Assembly (NCBI GenBank): GCA_026874595.1
Contig: CM049318.1
Span: 41,706,456 to 41,770,455, forward strand
Reading direction: 5' to 3'
Length of the DNA: 64,000 nucleotides
Source of the DNA: Sipunculus nudus
Taxonomy: Eukaryota > Annelida > Sipuncula > Golfingiida > Sipunculidae
Both the position numbers and the translations under genes were made by a program. Numbering within the stretch: position 1 is the first letter of the stretch; each line of letters opens with the position of its first letter. Below the pieces are notes generated by a model. The model searched no databases and was not told the origin of the DNA. It saw nothing but the letters and a program-made list of their open reading frames with translations. Shown one piece after another: positions 58,301 through 64,000 of this stretch.

Positions 58301-60884
58301 TATGAGACGATATATCATATAAGTATGCTTTGAAATTGTCATAAGAAATGCCAGTTTATGATAAATAACACATAGAAAGACAGATTTACGTTATGTTTAT
58401 GGAACTGAATAAAAAAAGTCGCAATCCAACGGTGTCTGAAGAAGCGGCAACACATAAAGGGGCTAATTCCTGAATATGACGTCTTGTGACTAAAGATAAT
58501 CCCTTGAAGCTTTAATTATATAAGCTAGAAAACGTCCATCACACCACAGGTAGTTCACTTTCTTTATATCCAAGTGTTTGTAACATGTGGGGATCCACAT
58601 AAGGTCGAATGGTTTTTCTATTGGATAACACTGGCGCATGTACCACATAGATAAACACTCTTAAACATCACGTCACAGAGTCCTTATAGAAACTTTTTTC
58701 AACTGGAATCGCCTAATGCTCATTTATATGTACAAAAAGTAAGCCAGAAAACAAATCAATTATATAGATTAAGCAGACTAATAGCTAGCTTTAATCCAAA
58801 GTAATACAGCATCCTTAAAGTCCCCCTCAGAATGACGTAAAATTTGATCACAAGCGACATCAGAACTGAGTATATAAGAGATAAACAAGGATTACATAAT
58901 TCCTCGTTTCTATAAATACCTCATATCTACAAGACACATTCGATGTTGGCCAGATACAGAGTCAACCCAATTAAAGATTTTCCAGTAAATATAAAAAAAA
59001 ACTATATTGGCCTACAACACACCCTGCCATCTTGCACGTATCAATGTGACCATTCATTATGTAAAAATGTGGCCGTGACCTTGTAGAATGTTTGTTTGCA
59101 ACGTTTTTTCTGGGTAACAACCTGAACCATAGAGTATCTATGAGACTCCTTTGGTTTCAGTTATGTTCTAAATTTAAATGGATTCTTTATTTAAATTGCA
59201 ATATATCAACATGTTAATATGATAGTTTTCTTATGTGTTTTTGTCCTGGTACATAGATGTTGATGTAAACAATTCAACTAATATATTATTCCGGTCAAAA
59301 TTAATTTTATTGTTATATTTATCACTGTATTTTGTCTGCTATATGAACGCTATTTGTACAATCAAAATAAGATGTAAAGTATACATCTATACATATATAA
59401 TTAATATTCGATGTACTTTTTACATAAATGGATTTCTTATAATTTACTGCTCATGATGTTTTGAATGCATTTATTTTAAACTGTTTGATAACGTTAGGAC
59501 ACGTTGTTTGTGTTTGATGTCTTACTCGTTGTACAAAACATGTCCCTGTCGAACTAAGGGTCTGAGGCCTTACATCTCTGAATAACATGTAACCATCTCA
59601 CTCATGCGTATTTGATGTATGAAGATAACGCACGCTGTTTTTGTGTTACGGTTTGAAGCGAGTAAATAGACCTGTAGCTTGTGGACGCGACAAGAGGGTT
59701 AATATGACCATAGCTCCTACCAAAGGGTTAACTGACCATAGCATAGGCGCTTTGAGAGAATGGCTGACAATTGTAAAACTACCCGTTTTACTTTAAGACA
59801 TTTCAGTAATAATCTCGCTCTGTGATTCAACCAAAGGATTCAATCACTGCAGATGCGTTATAGACAAAGCGAGAGACCGATTAATTTAAATCATGCCCAT
59901 GCAGTGCGCACCTGCCTCTAAATTAATGCCTATTTCTGTCCTGATATGACGGTAAATTTTAACAACTCGACAGAAATCCACAATTTTCTTTGGGTCTTGC
60001 GTAAAAAAGTACCATAGTCCGCCATCTTGTTCTAAATTCGGCAAACAAGTAACTTTTCTCTAGACAAGGCAAGATGAATTGCTTAACTACTTCAGTATTA
60101 AATTTTCAAAAAGATGTATAAAAGATAATGATTAGCCTTACAGGCAGCTGTGTTTATGAACGACTGTATTAATGAATGCCAGATCTGTAACAGTTACTTT
60201 CAATTGCAATCACAAAGGATGCTAAGTTTATTGTCTCGAATTCACTCAAAGCCTGACAGTTTAATATTTATATCTACTCTATATTTTAGTGTTGTTATGA
60301 CAGTGCTGGTTGCTCCACTTCTTTTTCGTAGTCAAGCAAATTGTGTCACATTTTCTTAATTTTTATTTAAAGACAAAATATACACTGGATCAAAAGAATT
60401 CCCGAAAGACAAATTTAAGTGTTAATAATTTTAAGTAATTACAATTTAAGAGTGAAATTTGAACCCGCCATGAGCACGATAAATTTCTATAGTTAACTTG
60501 GCGTTTACTAGCTTGCTCATATGGCTAGCCCGGCGTAAGCTGTGTTTACCTGTTCAGAAAGGTAGTGTAGTCGTTTATGAAGATGAAAAACTCGCTTACA
60601 TGTGACACTTTCATACACCGCAACGCAGGCATTGCATACACAGTGTTTACAGCAAAACACACCGTTAGCCTATTCACATAAGTGTGAGACTTTTGTATTC
60701 CTCAGACCCAAACCAACATGAACCTCTAGATCGAAATCGCATCAATATGCACACAAACAAATATAAAATGATAGCTGATAAAATCCGGTAACTGGGCCTT
60801 TTCTCGGGGATGGGGGATGTACTAAATAAGATGAAGAATGTTGGCTCAATATTTTAATGCTTAAAGTTAAAATAATATTTTCAG
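55346..60884. other. Non-coding, no gene recognised
   Basis: About 5.5 kb without a recognisable gene. It contains a perfect hairpin (56497-56519), a tRNA-like A-box fragment GTCCGAGTGGCTAGAGC near 57891 without a B box (probably a SINE fragment), and a G run at 57950-57961. Confidence 0.45.
56497..56519. repeat. Perfect 10-bp stem, 3-nt loop hairpin
   Basis: TTACGGGTCA and TGACCCGTAA around TTT. Isolated. Confidence 0.6.
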
Positions 60885-60998
60885 ATTTCCAGTTGGATAC
60901 TGTCTCAACAAGATATGTTCACAAATTTTACTGCTGTTTTGTGGCGCTGTGCTCGTCGCAAGAAATTCATACATCGGTATGTTTACCTTGAAGACCTG
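60885..60998 (+). CDS. Weak candidate internal exon
   Basis: Bounded by an acceptor-like ATAATATTTTCAG (ends 60884) and a donor-like CTGGTGAGTG (GT at 60999-61000), with an alternative donor GTATGT at 60977. One frame reads ISSWILSQQDMFTNF..., another FPVGYCLNKICSQ followed by a hydrophobic ILLLFCGAVLVA. No domain is recognisable, and which frame would be used is unclear. Confidence 0.2.
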
Positions 60999-61167
60999 GT
61001 GAGTGATGATATTAACATTTGCGAACCAGAATGGGACGCGGGTGCTTTCGGATTCTCGAAGATCTTTGACTGTTTAAATATATTATTACTGTTAGACATA
61101 AAGAGGATAGATTGATGTAAGAAAGATACGAAAATAATTTTAATGTATGTTTTAAAGCAAGAATAAT

Positions 61168-62801
61168 GTAAGAAATAATGTGTTTTGTAGGGACAAAATG
61201 ATGTATTCAAGGAGGGTAACCACCTAAAGTAATGAATACTGTGTTTTGTAGGGACTAAAAGATGTATTTAAGGAGGGTAACCACCTAAAGTAATGAATAC
61301 TGTGTTTTGTAGGGACTAAATGATGTATTTAAGGAGGGTAACCACCTAAAGTAATGAATACTGTGTTTTGTAGGGACTGAATGATGTATTTAAGGAGGGT
61401 AAGCACCTAAAGTAATGAATACTGTGTTTTGTAGGGACTAAATGATGTATTTAAGGAGGGTAAGCACCTAAAGTAATGAATACTGTGTTTTGTAGGGACT
61501 AAATGATGTATTTAAGGAGGGTAACCACCTAAAGTAATGAATACTGTGTTTTGTAGGGACAAAATGGTGTATTTAAGGAGGGTAACCACCTAAAGTAATG
61601 AATACTGTGTTTTGTAGGGACAAAATGATGTATTTAAGGAGGGTAACCACCTAAAGTAATGAATACTGTGTTTTGTAGGGACTAAATGGTGTATTTAAGG
61701 AGGGTAACCACCTAAAGTAATGAATACTGTGTTTTGTAGGGACTAAATGGTGTATTTAAGGAGGGTAACCACCTAAAGTAATGAATACTGTGTTTTGTAG
61801 GGACTAAATGGTGTATTTTAGGAGGGTAACCACCTAAAGTAATGAATACTGTGTTTTGTAGGGACTAAATGGTGTATTTAAGGAGGGTTACCACCTAAAG
61901 TAATGAATACTGTGTTTTGTAGGGACTAAATGATGTATTTAAGGAGGGTAACCACCTAAAGTAATGAATACTGTGTTTTGTGGGGACTAAATGATGTATT
62001 TAAGGAGGGTAACCACCTAAAGTAATGAATACTGTGTTTTGTAGGGACTAGATGATGTATTTAAGGAGGGTAACCACCTAAAGTAATGAATACTGTGTTT
62101 TGTAGGGACTAAATGATGTATTTAAGGAGGGTAACCACCTAAAGTAATGAATACTGTGTTTTGTGGGGACTAAATGATGTATTTAAGGAGGGTAACCACC
62201 TAAAGTAATGAATACTGTGTTTTGTAGGGACTAAATGATGTATTTAAGGAGGGTAACCACCTAAAGTAATGAATACTGTGTTTTGTGGGGACTAAATGAT
62301 GTATTTAAGGAGGGTAACCACCTAAAGTAATGAATACTGTGTTTTGTGGGGACTAAATGATGTATTTAAGGAGGGTAACCACCTAAAGTAATGAATACTG
62401 TGTTTTGTAGGGACTAAATGATGTATTTAAGGAGGGTAACCACCTAAAGTAATGAATACTGTGTTTTGTAGGGACTAAATGATGTTTTTAAGGAGGGTAA
62501 CCACCTAAAGTAATGAATACTGTGTTTTGTAGGGACTAAATGATGTATTTAAGGAGGGTAACCACCTAAAGTAATGAATACTGTGTTTTGTAGGGACTAA
62601 ATGATGTATTTAAGGAGGGTAACCACCTAAAGTAATGAATACTGTGTTTTGTGGGGACTAAATGATGTATTTAAGGAGGGTAACCACCTAAAGTAATGAA
62701 TACTGTGTTTTGTGGGGACTAAATGATGTATTTAAGGAGGGTAACCACCTAAAGTAAGGAAAAGTGTGGTTTGTTGGGACTTTAAATGATGTATTTAAAG
62801 T
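61168..62801. repeat. 61-bp minisatellite, about 27 copies
   Basis: Period is exactly 61. The unit contains CTGTGTTTTGTAGGGAC, AAATGATGTATTTAAGGAGG and GTAACCACCTAAAGTAATG. Copies are almost identical except for a few two-state sites (GTAGGGAC/GTGGGGAC, GATGTA/GGTGTA) and mutated copies at both ends. This suggests recent homogenisation. Confidence 0.95.
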
Positions 62802-63417
62802 AAAAAAAAACACTTAAAAATTTCATATTTTATATACTGATTATTCTGCGGACTTACTTTGAAGTGTATATCTGTGGTGTCGTTGACAAATTCCATGGGA
62901 AAATTCTGGGTCTTTGATGTAAAGGGCACCGGAAGTTGTCAGAGTTTTGGATTAAAGAAATCATGTAAACCACATGTGTATGTAAAGGCCTGTAACGCAA
63001 ACAATTCTTATTTTATTATTCTTTCTTGGGTATCGTTACAGCTCCTAAGTAATTTAGTCGGAGAGTTTACCCTTTAAAGCTTGGTCAGACCACGATATTA
63101 GGCGTTCAGGGTGAGAACGTGCAATAACATATAACGCACTATGCCGTTGTGTTGACTCAGCTGAGATACAATTGTAACTTAATGTTCAGTATGTATGAAA
63201 ATATTGGCACTTAATCTCGAGAAAACCAGATAATTGTTACCTCCACCAGTTTTTGTTTACTGCCTGGCAAGGCATGATGGGAAGGCTTAGGAGGGTCATT
63301 TCTTGGGCGACTCTATGGGGATCTATGAGGTACCACCATCTATCGAGTATCTTTGGGTAATCTGCATAGGTCCCACTTTTAATTTGCATGAGATTCTCAT
63401 TTGTTGTGTCGATTCAG
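62802..63417. other. Non-coding, no gene recognised
   Basis: No gene seen. It ends in a T-rich acceptor-like tract immediately before the candidate exon at 63418. The open stretch at 62859-63077 is unrecognised. Confidence 0.4.
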
Positions 63418-63695
63418 AGGAGAAACTCTCCCCAACACGTGTTCCGACTCCATTCCTGAAAGGAGGCTTAATGTTCGGGCTACCATATGTGCTGCCTTTT
63501 GCTTGATTTGTTCAACTCTTTCGCTGCTACTTTACATCATAATAATTTGCGATGAAGATGGCCGAAGTTACAGCTATCTTAAAATCGCCAGATCCATTCT
63601 CAGTGGCTCCAGGCTAGCCGCATGTGCCGTGGGCGAGATGGACACGAACCTTCCTAAATTATATGGACGCATCTGGTTACATGGAATTCTCCAAG
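63418..63695 (+). CDS. Candidate internal exon of a membrane protein
   Basis: I do not recognise the gene. A T-rich acceptor (TTCTCATTTGTTGTGTCGAT then TCAG, ending 63417) opens a frame that runs about 92 codons to a strong donor (CCAAG|GTAAGG, GT at 63696-63697). The exon would be 278 bp, entering after two codon bases and leaving after one. The product has a basic stretch (PERRLNVR), then a roughly 22-residue hydrophobic segment (ATICAAFCLICSTLSLLLY then IIIIC), then a polar tail with DEDGRSYSYLKIARSILSG and LPKLYGRIWLHGILQ. That is what a single transmembrane helix or one pass of a multi-span protein looks like. The frame has no suitable start codon, so it would be internal. The next exon would lie outside the window. 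An overlapping frame at 63303-63506 is less convincing. Confidence 0.35.
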
Positions 63696-63801
63696 GTAAG
63701 GCATAAAGCTATCTTACTATAAGAGACTATATTTCGCTTCAGTTTCCAAACCACGAAAATTCTGATTTAAGTTTTACCCAGATGCTTACCAAACTTGATT
63801 A

Positions 63802-64000
63802 GGGCGTTGGTGTAAATATAGCCGGACTCATGATCGAGAGGCGTGAGTTCGAATCCCGATCAGATCCCCCACTGTGCCTAGACCCTTGGGCAAGGTCCCA
63901 ACCGCAAGTGTGCCTCTGTCCACCAAGCATTAGAAATGGGTACCTGTAAATACTAGTAAGGTAACTTGCAATGGACTAGCATCTCATCCAGGAGTTCAAC
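63802..64000 (+). mobile_element. tRNA-derived SINE, cut by the window end
   Basis: The tRNA-like head has an A-box-like TATAGCCGGACTC and a B box GAGTTCGAATCCC (63845-63857). It is followed by a body with CCTAGACCCTTGGGCAAGG, a GGGTACCTGTAAATAC word and GCAATGGACTAGCATC. The last words resemble conserved central and tail segments of several fish and invertebrate SINE families (general knowledge, not checked). It lies in the putative intron after the exon at 63418. Confidence 0.6.

Overview
The window is AT-rich, intron- or intergenic-type DNA from a eukaryote. The best fit is a marine invertebrate, probably a lophotrochozoan such as a bivalve mollusc; the species cannot be fixed from the sequence. 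The evidence is the absence of compact genes, the presence of pol III-type (tRNA-like) SINE heads, GC-rich MITE ends of the GGGGCGGATCCAG and GGGGCGTAGCCAGG kind, a non-LTR retrotransposon remnant, solo LTRs, and many minisatellites and (AT)n tracts. No complete protein-coding gene is recognisable. The long open frames lie mostly in tandem repeats and are by-products of repeat periodicity. There is no rRNA gene, no convincing functional tRNA gene, no CRISPR array and no prokaryotic operon structure.

Layout. 0-15 kb holds a complete MITE with a 5-bp target duplication (1410-1612), a cluster of CTACGAC dyads (2.66-3.0 kb), and a tandem three-LTR miniature retrotransposon (TRIM, 4767-5442). It continues with a SINE (5.9 kb), the C-terminal remnant of an L1/Tx1-like LINE reverse transcriptase (6905-7379), a GATTAC-ended unit (7.6-8.9 kb) and a 300-bp MITE (10021-10320). 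15-32 kb holds a decayed TRIM LTR, GTCACAAC-headed repeats and a degenerate minisatellite (17.9-18.4 kb). It also holds an 891-bp solo LTR with a perfect 4-bp target duplication (22986-23876), a second TRIM beside another large LTR (27.9-29.2 kb) and an old local duplication (29.7/30.6 kb). 32-45 kb is minisatellite-rich, with arrays of 54, 24, 44, about 50 (two) and about 36 bp, plus a short EGF-like open frame (38.1 kb). 45-64 kb has MITE fragments and a 51-bp array interrupted by a solo LTR (49.6-51.6 kb). It also has an LTR fragment next to a 29-bp array (53.8-55.3 kb), a 61-bp array (61.2-62.8 kb), and, at the right edge, the best candidate exon of a cellular gene (63418-63695), followed by a SINE cut by the window end.

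The most unusual element is the TRIM. Its 157-bp LTR starts TGTTACG (or TGTGACG) and ends CGTAACA. Inside it lies a complete tRNA-type pol III promoter: an exact A box, an exact B box at tRNA spacing, and a T5 run where a terminator would sit. Each internal segment begins with an 18-nt word that matches the proline-tRNA primer-binding site used by some retroviruses. The element thus combines SINE-like and LTR-retrotransposon features without coding capacity.
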